Translations under genes and position numbers: made by a program
Part shown: one piece after another, positions 38,180-46,191 of the stretch
Numbering within the stretch: position 1 is the stretch's first letter
How the letters are laid out: every line of letters begins with the position of its first letter
NCBI RefSeq assembly: GCF_013170705.1
Contig: NZ_CP033334.1
Span: forward strand, 806,001-870,000
Length of the DNA: 64,000 bases
Reading direction: 5' to 3'
From: Mesorhizobium loti
Lineage (GTDB): Bacteria > Pseudomonadota > Alphaproteobacteria > Rhizobiales > Rhizobiaceae
The notes under the pieces: model-generated
Database searches by the model: none
Told to the model about the DNA's origin: nothing
What the model saw: the letters and a program-made list of their open reading frames with translations, nothing else

Positions 38180-38467
38180 ATGCCCAAGGGATATTGGATC
38201 GCCCGCGTCGATGTGCGCGATGCCGAAGGCTACAAGGACTACGTCGCCGCTTCAAAGCTGGCCTTCGACCGGTTCGGCGCCAAATTTCTGGCGCGCGGCG
38301 GCGCGCATGAAAAGGCCGAAGGGCCAGGGCGCGGACGCAACGTGATCATCGAATTCGAATCGCTCGCGGTCGCGCATGACTGCTATCACTCACCCGAATA
38401 CCAGCGCGCTGTCGCCATCCGCCAGAAGGTCGCCGACGGCGAGATCGTGCTGGTCGAAGGCATCTGA
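38180..38467 (+). CDS. DUF1330 family protein
   Basis: This 95-aa ferredoxin-like alpha+beta barrel protein has the usual DUF1330 features: GYWIARVDVRDAEGYKDYV at the start, FGAKFLARGG near 38, NVIIEFESLAVAHDCYHSPEYQ near 60 and a C-terminal VLVEGI. A GGAGAAAAAGC site precedes it. The family's function is unknown; it may be a small-molecule or stress-related protein. It appears monocistronic. Confidence 0.88.
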   Translation: MPKGYWIARVDVRDAEGYKDYVAASKLAFDRFGAKFLARGGAHEKAEGPGRGRNVIIEFESLAVAHDCYHSPEYQRAVAIRQKVADGEIVLVEGI

Positions 38468-38771
38468 GACCCCATTTCGGTAGAGTGGGAGCTGGGAATG
38501 ATCCCGGCGAAGTCGTGAAGGCGCGCCCCGTGCTTGGCCCAAGGGCGCAGCACCCACTCCGAAGCCCACATCATCCGTAATGTTGTCAGCCAGCCGTGCG
38601 GCCTGGCCGACGACCCGCCACAGCCGTTGGCCGGCAACGGGACAACGCTAGCCATCCAGCAATCGAGGTCAGAGCCCGATAGCTTCGTCGAGCAGGGCGA
38701 GGCGGGAACGATTGACGATTGACATGCAGGTATTTGCCTGCATATTATGACCCCACAACAGATTGAGACCG
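38468..38771. other. 304-bp region before arsR
   Basis: Only the arsR promoter and operator at its 3' end are recognisable. No gene is supported in the rest. Confidence 0.5.
38719..38748 (+). promoter_or_regulatory. arsR promoter with operator in the spacer
   Basis: TTGACA (38719-38724), 18 bp, TATTAT (38743-38748). The spacer is a dyad, ATGCAGG-TATTTG-CCTGCAT (38724-38743), so a bound repressor would cover both promoter boxes. The transcript would start about 15-20 bases before the arsR ATG. Autoregulation by the ArsR-type protein is likely. Confidence 0.75.
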
Positions 38772-39092
38772 ATGGACGCCGACAAGGTTTTCAAAGCGCT
38801 GGGCGACCCGACACGCAGAAGGCTGCTTGACCTTCTCTGCGAGAAGAACGGGCAGACGCTCGGCCAGCTTTGCGAACATCTGGACATGGCAAGGCAATCC
38901 GCCACCCAGCACATCGACCTCCTGGAGGCGGCCAATCTGGTGAGCACGGTCAAGCGCGGCCGCGAGAAGCTGCACTTCATCAACCCGGTGCCGCTGCACG
39001 AAGTCTACGAGCGCTGGGTGCGAAAGTTCGAACGGCAGCGGCTCAGCCTGCTGCACGACCTGAAGCAAGAACTCGAAGGAGAGGGCCAATGA
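38772..39092 (+). CDS. ArsR-family transcriptional regulator
   Basis: This 106-aa winged-helix repressor has FKALGDPTRRRLLDLLCEK at the N-terminus, the recognition helix region MARQSATQHIDLLEAANLV (~42-60) and a beta-wing TVKRGREKLHFIN. It has no metal-binding Cys pair of the ArsR/SmtB sensor type, so it belongs to the SRPBCC-linked group that controls AHSA1-type genes. Its stop overlaps the AHSA1 start (ATGA), and a dyad lies in its own promoter. Confidence 0.9.
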   Translation: MDADKVFKALGDPTRRRLLDLLCEKNGQTLGQLCEHLDMARQSATQHIDLLEAANLVSTVKRGREKLHFINPVPLHEVYERWVRKFERQRLSLLHDLKQELEGEGQ

Positions 39093-39553
39093 CCCGAGAG
39101 ACGACCAGTTTTGTCTACGTGACCTATATCAGCTCGACGCCGCAAAAGGTGTTCGAGGCCATAACCAGGCCAGACATCGCACGGCGCTACTGGGGTCACG
39201 AAAACGTCTCCGACTGGAAGGCGGGATCGAAATGGGAACATATCCGCGCCAATGACGAGCGCACCGTCGAACTGGTCGGCAAGGTCGTCGAAATCGAACC
39301 GCCGACCCGTCTGGTGATGACCTGGGCGAACGCCTCGCAGGCCGACGACCCGTCCAAATACAGCCGGGTGACGTTCGGCATCGAGGAATACGACACCATG
39401 GTGCGGCTGACCGTCACCCATGACGAACTCGAAGCCGGCAGCGGCATGGCGAAAGGCGTCAGCCAGGGCTGGCCGGCCGTGCTGTCCAGCATGAAATCCT
39501 TCCTCGAAACCGGCAGCGGCATCGACCTTTTCGCCAAGCCGAAATCGGCCTGA
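39089..39553 (+). CDS. SRPBCC/AHSA1-family protein
   Basis: This 154-aa START-like fold protein of the Aha1 C-terminal domain family has YISSTPQKVFEAITRPDIARRYWGH near residue 12 and GKVVEIEPPTRLVMTW near 65, ending in a long C-terminal helix (GWPAVLSSMKSFLETG). Such proteins bind small hydrophobic ligands. Translation is coupled to the ArsR gene, a very common bacterial pair whose inducers are mostly unknown. Confidence 0.9.
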   Translation: MTRETTSFVYVTYISSTPQKVFEAITRPDIARRYWGHENVSDWKAGSKWEHIRANDERTVELVGKVVEIEPPTRLVMTWANASQADDPSKYSRVTFGIEEYDTMVRLTVTHDELEAGSGMAKGVSQGWPAVLSSMKSFLETGSGIDLFAKPKSA

Positions 39554-39596
39554 CATGCCGGGATATCGTGCGGAACCAGGCCCGCGGAGAACGACA

Positions 39597-40013
39597 ATGA
39601 CCAAGCGCTATCGAGGCGGCTGCGCGTGCGGCGCGATCCGCTATGAGACCAGCGGCGAGCCGATCTTCCAGAACCATTGCCAATGCCGCGATTGCCAGAG
39701 GCGCGCCGGCACTGGCCACGGATCCTATCTGACCTTCGGCCAGCGCGCCGATATGGCGATTACCGGCGACGCGAGCACCTGGCGGGTGGCCGCTGACAGC
39801 GGCAACGAAAAGATCCACGCCTTCTGCCCGACCTGCGGAACACCGGTCTATCTGACATATGTCGCCATGCCGGAGCTGATCACGGTTTCCGCGGCCAGCC
39901 TCGACGACCCCAGCGATTTCAAGCCGCAGGCCGTCACCTACACGATCCGCAGCCATGGCTGGGATATTCTCGATCCTTCCTTGCAGGCATTCGAGCGAAT
40001 GCCTGCGGGATAG
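39597..40013 (+). CDS. GFA (glutathione-dependent formaldehyde-activating)-family zinc protein
   Basis: This 138-aa CENP-V/GFA-fold protein has the zinc ligands GGCACGAIRY (~8), HCQCRDCQRRAGTG (~29) and FCPTCGTPVYL (~78). Family members catalyse S-hydroxymethylglutathione formation or similar glutathione chemistry. It starts 43 bp after the AHSA1 gene with GCGGAGAACG upstream, so it may be the third gene of the ArsR-controlled operon. Confidence 0.88.
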   Translation: MTKRYRGGCACGAIRYETSGEPIFQNHCQCRDCQRRAGTGHGSYLTFGQRADMAITGDASTWRVAADSGNEKIHAFCPTCGTPVYLTYVAMPELITVSAASLDDPSDFKPQAVTYTIRSHGWDILDPSLQAFERMPAG

Positions 40014-40021
40014 CCGGTGTA

Positions 40022-41290
40022 CTAAGTCACCGCCGAATGCTCGTCGCTGGCCAGTGCTTCCGCCTGGTGGCGATGCCCGAGCGTTTCGTAGCCGACGACG
40101 GTGACGGCCGGCGCCAGCATCAGGATGACGAGGCAGACCGCCATATCGACACCGGCAAGCGCGGCGAGGATGGCAAGCGCCACGACCGCCGCCGTCGCGA
40201 CCAGCAGCCAGATGTGGAACGGGTCGAAGCGCCTGACGAGATAGGTGTAGAGCACATAGATCGCCGCCAGGAAGACACTGACGGGAATCGCGGTGGCAAG
40301 CAGCGTCGCAAGCGGGCCGACATGCGCCTTGTGCTCGATGAAGTAGGCCGCGACATGCAGGCCGGCGCCGGTCGCGACGATGGCGGTGACGATCAGCATC
40401 TGGCCATAGCCCCAGACGAAAGCGCGGTTGCGGTGGGCGTGCAATATCGGCGCTGAGGGCAGCATGTAATAGACCCACCACATGCCGAAGGTGAGCCCGG
40501 TGCCGGCGATGCAGACCAGGGCCGCGTCCAGGGACCAGCCCTGTTCCTCGACCACGGCCGACAGGCTCGCGAGCGTGCCGACAACCCCTTCCCCCAGCGC
40601 GATGATGGCGAACAGGCTGTAACGCTCGGCCATGTGGTGCGCATGCCACGGCGTGCCGCCATCCCTGCGTTCGGCGACCACCGGCCCCGCCAGCTCGATG
40701 AGGCCGAGGATGATGGCCAGTATGATGCTGGTGCCGACCGGGAAATCGACGACGATCTGCACCACCCAGCCGATCTGGGCAACCGCGATTGCCTTGGCAT
40801 AGGTAAGGCAGGCGCGGCGCCGGGCGGGATCCTGTCTCGCGGCGCGCAGCCACTGGAAGATCATGGCCACCCGCATGATCACATAGCCAAGCACCATCAC
40901 CGAATTGTCGAGATGCTCGCCGTGCTCGATGGAAGCGAACATGCGTGGCAGGCCGACGGCCAGCACCAGCACGCCGATCATCTGCACCATGGTGACGAGG
41001 CGGAAAACCCAGTCGTCGGTGTCATAGGCCGAGGAGAACCAGGAGAAATTGACCCAGGCCCAGCAGATGGCGAAGCTGGCGAAAGCAAAGCCGAGCAAGG
41101 CCGAGGTGTAATGGCCTTCCGCCAGTGCGTGGGCCAGCTGCGAGGAGGCAAAGCTGAACGCCGTCACGAAGGTCAGATCGAACAGAAGTTCGAGCGGGGT
41201 GGCGACACGATGCCCTTCATGCGGATCGCGCCCGGTCATCCGCCTGATGTGATGGTGCAGGGTTTCAGGGACGACAGGCGTGGTGTTCAT
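40022..41290 (-). CDS. Low temperature requirement protein A (LtrA) family membrane protein
   Basis: This 422-aa polytopic protein has about ten hydrophobic segments. The family hallmarks are the N-terminal VATPLELLFDLTFVTAFSFAS and the HHMAERYSLFAIIALGEGVVG block near residue 205. LtrA was named in Listeria for growth at low temperature; its biochemical role is unknown. ATG 41290 (MNTTPVV) is chosen over 41320. It is convergent with the GFA gene. Confidence 0.88.
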   Translation of the reverse strand: MNTTPVVPETLHHHIRRMTGRDPHEGHRVATPLELLFDLTFVTAFSFASSQLAHALAEGHYTSALLGFAFASFAICWAWVNFSWFSSAYDTDDWVFRLVTMVQMIGVLVLAVGLPRMFASIEHGEHLDNSVMVLGYVIMRVAMIFQWLRAARQDPARRRACLTYAKAIAVAQIGWVVQIVVDFPVGTSIILAIILGLIELAGPVVAERRDGGTPWHAHHMAERYSLFAIIALGEGVVGTLASLSAVVEEQGWSLDAALVCIAGTGLTFGMWWVYYMLPSAPILHAHRNRAFVWGYGQMLIVTAIVATGAGLHVAAYFIEHKAHVGPLATLLATAIPVSVFLAAIYVLYTYLVRRFDPFHIWLLVATAAVVALAILAALAGVDMAVCLVILMLAPAVTVVGYETLGHRHQAEALASDEHSAVT

Positions 41291-41405
41291 CGCGCGGCCT
41301 TGGCAGGAGTAAGTTGTCAAGCCGACACTAAGGGCAGAGCGGGACGCGTCAAGGCGTGCGGCCCGAGCCGCACGCCGCCAAGTTCGGCGGTTTCGGCAGT
41401 GCCGT

Positions 41406-42476
41406 CTATAGACGCTTCTGGCCGATCAGCCGGCTCGCCGCGGTTTCGGCCATGGCGTCGGCAAGCTCCAGACCCCACTGCTGGCGGCAATAGGCGCGGA
41501 AATCGAAGCAGGGCAGGCCGGGGCAGACCTCGAATTCGATCAGATGAACCGTGTCGTCCGCCTCGACGCGCAGGTCGACGGAAAACACGTCGCGCAGGCC
41601 AAGCCCGCTGATCAGCCGCCCGGCGATCGCACGAATCCTGGCATCGGCGGCGGGTTGAAGGTCGGCGACGGCAACCAGTTCCGGCTCAGCATAGAGTCCC
41701 GCCGCCTTCGCGGCCTCGCCGGTTTCACCGTAGAGCGCCAGACTGTCGGCCATGGTCTGGAAATCGCCGCCCGAATCGACAAAGGCAATGCCGAGCGCTT
41801 CGGTGCCGGTTTCCGGCGTCAGCCCGAGGAAGCTGGCGCGCACGTTGCGGCCGGCGACATAGGGCTGGACGACGACGTCGTCACGATAGGCGGCAAAGAC
41901 GCGCCGGCTAAGCTCCAGCGCGTGACCGAGATCGGCCGCACGCGAATCCGGCCAGATGCCGATCTTGGCGCCGAGCCGGTTTGGCTTGACGAACCAGCCG
42001 GCGGCGGAAGCCGGGGGCTCGACCAGCCATTTGCCATTCCGGGCAAGGCCGGCCTGCGGCACCGGCAGGCCGAGCGCGCCGAGCACTGCGCCAGAGCGGA
42101 ACTTGTCCTGGCAGAGCGCGAACAGCGAATCGTCGGCGCCGACGGTCCTCAATCCCTTGAGCCTGGCCAGCGCGGGAGCGGCGCCGCCACGGAAATAGGC
42201 GACGCCGTCGGACAGCGTCCAGATCAGCGTGTTCTCCGCATCCCCGCCGTCAAGCGCCTGGGCGGCATCGTCGAGTGCCACCGGCGTAAAGGTGAGACCG
42301 CGTGCCTCGCAGGCGGCGGCAAGGGCACCGAATTCAGGGGCAAGATCCGTCGATTGTGCCAGGTAGGACGAGATTTCGGCGGCGCGCTGCGGTGGGTGGC
42401 CGTCGGAGATCAATCGGTCGAAGCAGGCCTTTTCCGGCTCGTAGACAAGGATCAGCTTTGGCTTGTGGCTCGACAT
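41406..42476 (-). CDS. ATP-grasp domain protein of unknown substrate
   Basis: This 356-aa protein has an N-terminal domain (~1-110), an ATP-grasp B-region (GWFVKPNRLGAKIGIWPDSR, ~165) and a C-terminal metal/ATP site (VFSVDLRVEADDTVHLIEFEVCPGLPCFDFRAYC, ~300-330), in the D-Ala-D-Ala ligase-like group. The paired acidic residues and the N/C-terminal Cys-rich ending suggest a carboxylate-amine or peptide ligase. ATG 42476 has AGGA about ten bases upstream. No partner gene indicates a substrate. Confidence 0.75.
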   Translation of the reverse strand: MSSHKPKLILVYEPEKACFDRLISDGHPPQRAAEISSYLAQSTDLAPEFGALAAACEARGLTFTPVALDDAAQALDGGDAENTLIWTLSDGVAYFRGGAAPALARLKGLRTVGADDSLFALCQDKFRSGAVLGALGLPVPQAGLARNGKWLVEPPASAAGWFVKPNRLGAKIGIWPDSRAADLGHALELSRRVFAAYRDDVVVQPYVAGRNVRASFLGLTPETGTEALGIAFVDSGGDFQTMADSLALYGETGEAAKAAGLYAEPELVAVADLQPAADARIRAIAGRLISGLGLRDVFSVDLRVEADDTVHLIEFEVCPGLPCFDFRAYCRQQWGLELADAMAETAASRLIGQKRL

Positions 42477-42492
42477 CGATGAACGGTTCCTG

Positions 42493-42541
42493 GAGCATGA
42501 TGCCGAAAAGCGCGGAGCGGTTTTCGGACGACATAATGCTC
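42493..42541. repeat. Palindromic repeat upstream of the ATP-grasp gene
   Basis: GAGCATGATGCCGAAAA and TTTTCGGACGACATAATGCTC form a long imperfect stem. It is the same type as 14204-14252 and 45962-46008 and lies in the presumed 5' leader of the ATP-grasp gene. Confidence 0.6.
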
Positions 42542-42712
42542 TATCTCTTCGATTTGGAGACGGCTTCAGATTTCAGGTCGAATCGACCTGAAATCATCCG
42601 GCTCCGGCGGTGCGATCGCCTACCATCGCACGGCGGACGCAAACGGCTTTCGGGAAACCGACGCAGGCCAGACGCCTGCGTGATAGCAGCGCCAGAGCGG
42701 TGACCGATCCGT

Positions 42713-43597
42713 TCAGGCGATCAGCACGCGCGGCTCAAAGCGGCCGTTGACGGGAATATCGATGAGGAAGGTCATGCCTGCCTGCGGGTCGAGCTGGCGC
42801 TGTTTGTCATCCTTACCTTTCCAGGCCGAAGTCACCGCCAGCCGGTCGGCTTTGGCGCCGACGAAGGCCGGGCAGGACGCCTGCGTCACCGGCATTGGAA
42901 TTTCGCGCAACAATGTTCCATCGGGCGAATAGGCCTTGACCGCCTTACCGCCCCACACCGCGTTCCACAGCACGCCGTCGCGGTCGACGACGGAGCCGTC
43001 GACGTAGCCCTTCGAAGAGCGATGATCCACGAACACTTTCGACTCGCCAACCGGCAGACCAGTCGACGGATCGCAGGCGATGCGCATCAAAAGGCCGGTC
43101 GCGGTGTCGGTGTAATAGGCGATCGTTCCGTTCTCGGAAAAACAGATCGAGTTCGACACGGTAATGTCGGAAAACAGTTTGCGCAGCTCACCCTTGAAAA
43201 ACCAGTAGATCGAGCCCGCGCCCTTGCGCTCGTCCTTGGCCATGGTGCCGACCCAGAAGGCACCGCAGGGATGGACGCGGGAATCATTGGAGCGGGTGAC
43301 CGGATTGTCGGCTTCGATCGGCGTGTGCAGAGCCATCTTGCCGGTCGCGACGTCGCGGACAAAAAGCCCCGTCTCGGTGGCGACCAGCTGCCGCTTGTCG
43401 TCGATGATGGCGATGGCGCTCGCCATCTGGCCGAGATCATGGACCTTGGTCGCGCCGCCCGACAGCTGCTTCTCCAGAAGCTGGCCGTTGACGATGTCGA
43501 ACCAGAACAGCGCGTCGGTGGCGGGATCGTAGCTCGGTCCTTCGCCGAGCTGGCAGACATGGTCGGAAAAAACGGAAACGATCGCTTCAATCATCAT
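42713..43597 (-). CDS. SMP-30/gluconolactonase-family lactonase
   Basis: This 294-aa six-bladed propeller hydrolyses sugar lactones. Metal-site residues are visible as the Glu in LGEGPSYD (~17), the Asn in VTRSNDSRVHPCGAFWVGTM (~105) and the Asp in GYVDGSVVDRDGVLW (~195). It overlaps the aldolase stop by 4 bp and closes a four-gene operon with an SDR dehydrogenase, dgoK and dgoA. The likely job is opening the galactono- (or similar) lactone produced by the dehydrogenase. Confidence 0.88.
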   Translation of the reverse strand: MMIEAIVSVFSDHVCQLGEGPSYDPATDALFWFDIVNGQLLEKQLSGGATKVHDLGQMASAIAIIDDKRQLVATETGLFVRDVATGKMALHTPIEADNPVTRSNDSRVHPCGAFWVGTMAKDERKGAGSIYWFFKGELRKLFSDITVSNSICFSENGTIAYYTDTATGLLMRIACDPSTGLPVGESKVFVDHRSSKGYVDGSVVDRDGVLWNAVWGGKAVKAYSPDGTLLREIPMPVTQASCPAFVGAKADRLAVTSAWKGKDDKQRQLDPQAGMTFLIDIPVNGRFEPRVLIA

Positions 43598-44232
43598 GCG
43601 TCTCCGAACACCGCATCCCAGGCCGCGACGGCGGCGTGCGCACGCACCGCCACATCGTCGACGCTCATGCCGGGCTTGAACAGGCTGGAGCCGAGGCCGA
43701 AGACCGTGACCCCGACGGCCTTGTAGCCGGCAAAATCCTTCTCCGAAACGCCGCCGACCGCGCCGACCAGGGTCTGTGCCGGCAGCACCGCCCGGATCGC
43801 CGAAATGCCGCTTGCCCCGAGCACGCTCGCCGGAAAGAATTTCAGGGCCGAAGCGCCGAGCCGGATCGCCTGGAAAGCCTCGGTGGGCGTGAACACGCCG
43901 GGCATCGTCACCATGCCATAGTGCGTGGCACGCGCCATCACCTCGGCATCGATGTTGGGACTGACCAGGAGCCGCCCGCCGGCCTTGTGCAGGCCGTCGA
44001 CATCGGCCGCCGTCAGAACCGTGCCGGCGCCGACCAGGGCCGACTTCGGCAGCACTTGGACAATCCTGGCGATCGACGAGAATGGCTGGGGCGAGTTGAG
44101 CGGCACTTCAATCGCCTCGATGCCGGCGTCGAACAGCGCCTGCCCCATGGCAATCGCCTCAGTCGGCTTCAGGCCGCGCAGGATGGCGACCAGCCCGCGC
44201 TTGAGCTTCGGAAAGGCTGCGGTCTCGGTCAT
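43594..44232 (-). CDS. dgoA: 2-dehydro-3-deoxy-6-phosphogalactonate aldolase
   Basis: This 212-aa class I aldolase cleaves KDPGal to pyruvate and glyceraldehyde 3-phosphate. The TIM barrel carries the catalytic Glu in IEVPLNSP (~40), VGAGTVL (~68), LVSPNIDAEV (~88) and the Schiff-base Lys in ALKFFPAS (~128). It overlaps dgoK upstream (ATGA) and the lactonase downstream, so its translation is coupled to both. Confidence 0.92.
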   Translation of the reverse strand: MTETAAFPKLKRGLVAILRGLKPTEAIAMGQALFDAGIEAIEVPLNSPQPFSSIARIVQVLPKSALVGAGTVLTAADVDGLHKAGGRLLVSPNIDAEVMARATHYGMVTMPGVFTPTEAFQAIRLGASALKFFPASVLGASGISAIRAVLPAQTLVGAVGGVSEKDFAGYKAVGVTVFGLGSSLFKPGMSVDDVAVRAHAAVAAWDAVFGDA

Positions 44233-45182
44233 GCCAAGGCTCCGGTTCTGGCAATCATGCCGTTCTCGCGCGCGGCCTCGACAAGGCCGGCACGCACAGC
44301 TTCATCCGCATCGACCGTGCGGAAGGCAAGTCCTGCAAGGTCAAGCGCGGCCGAATAGAGCGATGCGAGCGCGCCGGACGCGATCAGCACGACCGGCGCG
44401 TCGCCGGCGCCGTAGCGGCGCTTCGCCGAGGCGATCTCGCCGCCGATCAAAAGCCCGGACAGGCAGGCCGACGCATCCTGCGACCGCAGGTCCTGCAGGA
44501 GCCCGGCGGCACGGATGGCGAACAGCTTGGAGGTGACGTCGCCGCCCTCGCCAAGCGCGCGTTCGCACCATTGCCGGAAGAATGGGTTGTCCACGGCCAC
44601 CGGAGCCGCATGCTCGCCCAGCGAATGCTTGAGGATCGAATGCTCCGCCAGTACCGAGAACAATTCGCCCGTCGGCCAGGTGCCGAAGCCGGCGACCGCG
44701 CCCTCCTCGACCACGACCCATTTCGAGTGCGTGCCCGGCATGCAGGCGAGATGCCGCCCCTTTGCCGGCAAACCAGCCCCGGCAAGCTGCGTTTCCTCGC
44801 CGCGCATGACATCCGGCGCGTCGGCCAGACGCTGGGCAAGGCCCGGCACGATGCGGATGTCGCGGCGCCCGTCCTCGACGCGGGCCGCACCGCGCAGGAT
44901 GGCGCCGATCGGCGCCGGCACGGGCACATAGGGCGCCTCGATCCAGCCTTGGCGGGAACCAGCCATGCCGCAGATGATGACGGGCAATTTTTCCGGTGCC
45001 CCCATGGCGCGAAGGTGAGCCTCGAGGACGTTGGAGAACCCCTTTTCGCGCGCCGTGATCAGGCCGTCATCGCCGCGACGCTCCGCGAGCACCTTGCCGC
45101 TGCCGTCGATGAGCCATGCCCGAAGCCGGGTCGTGCCCCAGTCGAGCGCCGCGACCGCGGGAGCGTTGCTGGGTGGGCTCAC
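44229..45182 (-). CDS. dgoK: 2-dehydro-3-deoxygalactonokinase
   Basis: DgoK phosphorylates 2-keto-3-deoxygalactonate at C6. The 317-aa protein has the N-terminal phosphate motif ALDWGTTRLRAWLID (~12), CGMAGSRQGW (~85), MPGTHSKWV (~155), FGTWPTGELFSVL (~172) and GLLIGGEI (~243). The GTG start at 45182 overlaps the SDR stop (GTGA); a longer frame upstream is a shadow of the SDR gene. It acts just before DgoA. Confidence 0.92.
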   Translation of the reverse strand: MSPPSNAPAVAALDWGTTRLRAWLIDGSGKVLAERRGDDGLITAREKGFSNVLEAHLRAMGAPEKLPVIICGMAGSRQGWIEAPYVPVPAPIGAILRGAARVEDGRRDIRIVPGLAQRLADAPDVMRGEETQLAGAGLPAKGRHLACMPGTHSKWVVVEEGAVAGFGTWPTGELFSVLAEHSILKHSLGEHAAPVAVDNPFFRQWCERALGEGGDVTSKLFAIRAAGLLQDLRSQDASACLSGLLIGGEIASAKRRYGAGDAPVVLIASGALASLYSAALDLAGLAFRTVDADEAVRAGLVEAARENGMIARTGALA

Positions 45183-45946
45183 AGGAAGCCTCCATCGACG
45201 ATCAGCATTTGCGCCGTCAGCATGCGCGACGCGTCCGAGGCCAGGAACAGCACCGTGCCGACCATGTCGTCCGGACGCATGACGTCCTTGATGCATTGCT
45301 TGGCGACATGGGCGGCAAGCGCCCCTTCGGTCACCCAGCGTTCCTGCTGCCGTTCGGTGATCACCCAGCCGGGCGCGACGGCGTTGACCCGGATGCGGTC
45401 GGGTCCGAGCTTGCCGGCCAGGCCCTTTGTCAAACCGAGGATGCCCGCCTTGGCGGCGGTGTAGGCCGGCATGTCGGGGTGGTTGATGAGGTAGGATGTC
45501 GAGGTGAAATTGATGATCGAGCCGCCGCCGGCCCGCTTCATGCCCGGCGCCACCGCCTGCGCGGTGAAGAAATGCGGCCGCAGATTAATCGCCTGGTTGT
45601 TGTCCCAGAACTCCACCGTCACGTCCTCGATGGCATGGCGCTCGTCCCACGCGGCATTGTTGATGAGCACCGTGACATCGCCATGCGCCTCGGCCGCCCT
45701 GGCCGCCGAGGCCCGCAGCGCCTCGATGTCGCGCAGATCGGTCTTGAGGTAGAGCGGCCGCCGGCCGAACTCCTTCTCGATGCGGTCGGCAAGCAGCGTG
45801 CTCGGGCCGTCGGCGATGTCGATGAAGGCGACGTTGGCGCCCTGGCGCACAAACCCCTCGGTCAGGGCCGCGCCGATCCCGGACCCGCCGCCGGTGATCA
45901 GCACCGAGGCTCCCTTGAGGTCGGCAAAATCCGCCGATGGCATCAT
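45179..45946 (-). CDS. SDR-family dehydrogenase, probable galactose/arabinose-type sugar dehydrogenase
   Basis: This 255-aa classical SDR has LITGGGSGIGAALTEGF (~16), NNAAW (~95), the catalytic NFTSTSY and YTAAKAG motifs (~145-165), and LIVDGGFL at the C-terminus. ATG 45946 has GAGGAGAG upstream. As the first gene of the operon with dgoK, dgoA and a lactonase, it probably oxidises the sugar (for example D-galactose) to its lactone in the De Ley-Doudoroff route. Only the dehydratase step is missing locally. The exact sugar is inferred. Confidence 0.83.
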   Translation of the reverse strand: MMPSADFADLKGASVLITGGGSGIGAALTEGFVRQGANVAFIDIADGPSTLLADRIEKEFGRRPLYLKTDLRDIEALRASAARAAEAHGDVTVLINNAAWDERHAIEDVTVEFWDNNQAINLRPHFFTAQAVAPGMKRAGGGSIINFTSTSYLINHPDMPAYTAAKAGILGLTKGLAGKLGPDRIRVNAVAPGWVITERQQERWVTEGALAAHVAKQCIKDVMRPDDMVGTVLFLASDASRMLTAQMLIVDGGFL

Positions 45947-45961
45947 GTCTTTTCTCTCCTC

Positions 45962-46008
45962 GCACATGACCCCGAAAATCGGATCGATTTTCGGAAAGGC
46001 TCATGTGC
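45962..46008. repeat. Palindromic repeat
   Basis: GCACATGACCCCGAAAATCGGATC and GATTTTCGG..CTCATGTGC form a long imperfect stem, of the same family type as 14204 and 42493. It sits at the 5' side of the SDR operon. Confidence 0.65.
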
Positions 46009-46020
46009 AAACCAAAACTG

Positions 46021-46064
46021 CTGCAGCGTCCTTTACGCGTGCTGAAGGACGCGTGGCGCTGCAG
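46021..46064. repeat. Second palindromic repeat type
   Basis: CTGCAGCG-TCCTT and AAGGA-CG..CGCTGCAG form an interrupted stem with an ACGCG-rich loop. The sequence type (CGTCCTTTACGCG..GGACGCG) is a recurrent rhizobial intergenic element; a degenerate relative may be at 51150-51178. Confidence 0.55.
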
Positions 46065-46191
46065 CCCAACCGGCGCGCATCCTAGCCACGCAAGTCGCGC
46101 GGGCAAGGGCGAAAAGCTGGATTTGCGCGCTTATGTCAGACAAAACGACATGCGCCGCATGTCGCGATGGCCGGCAGAACAGGGATCCCGG

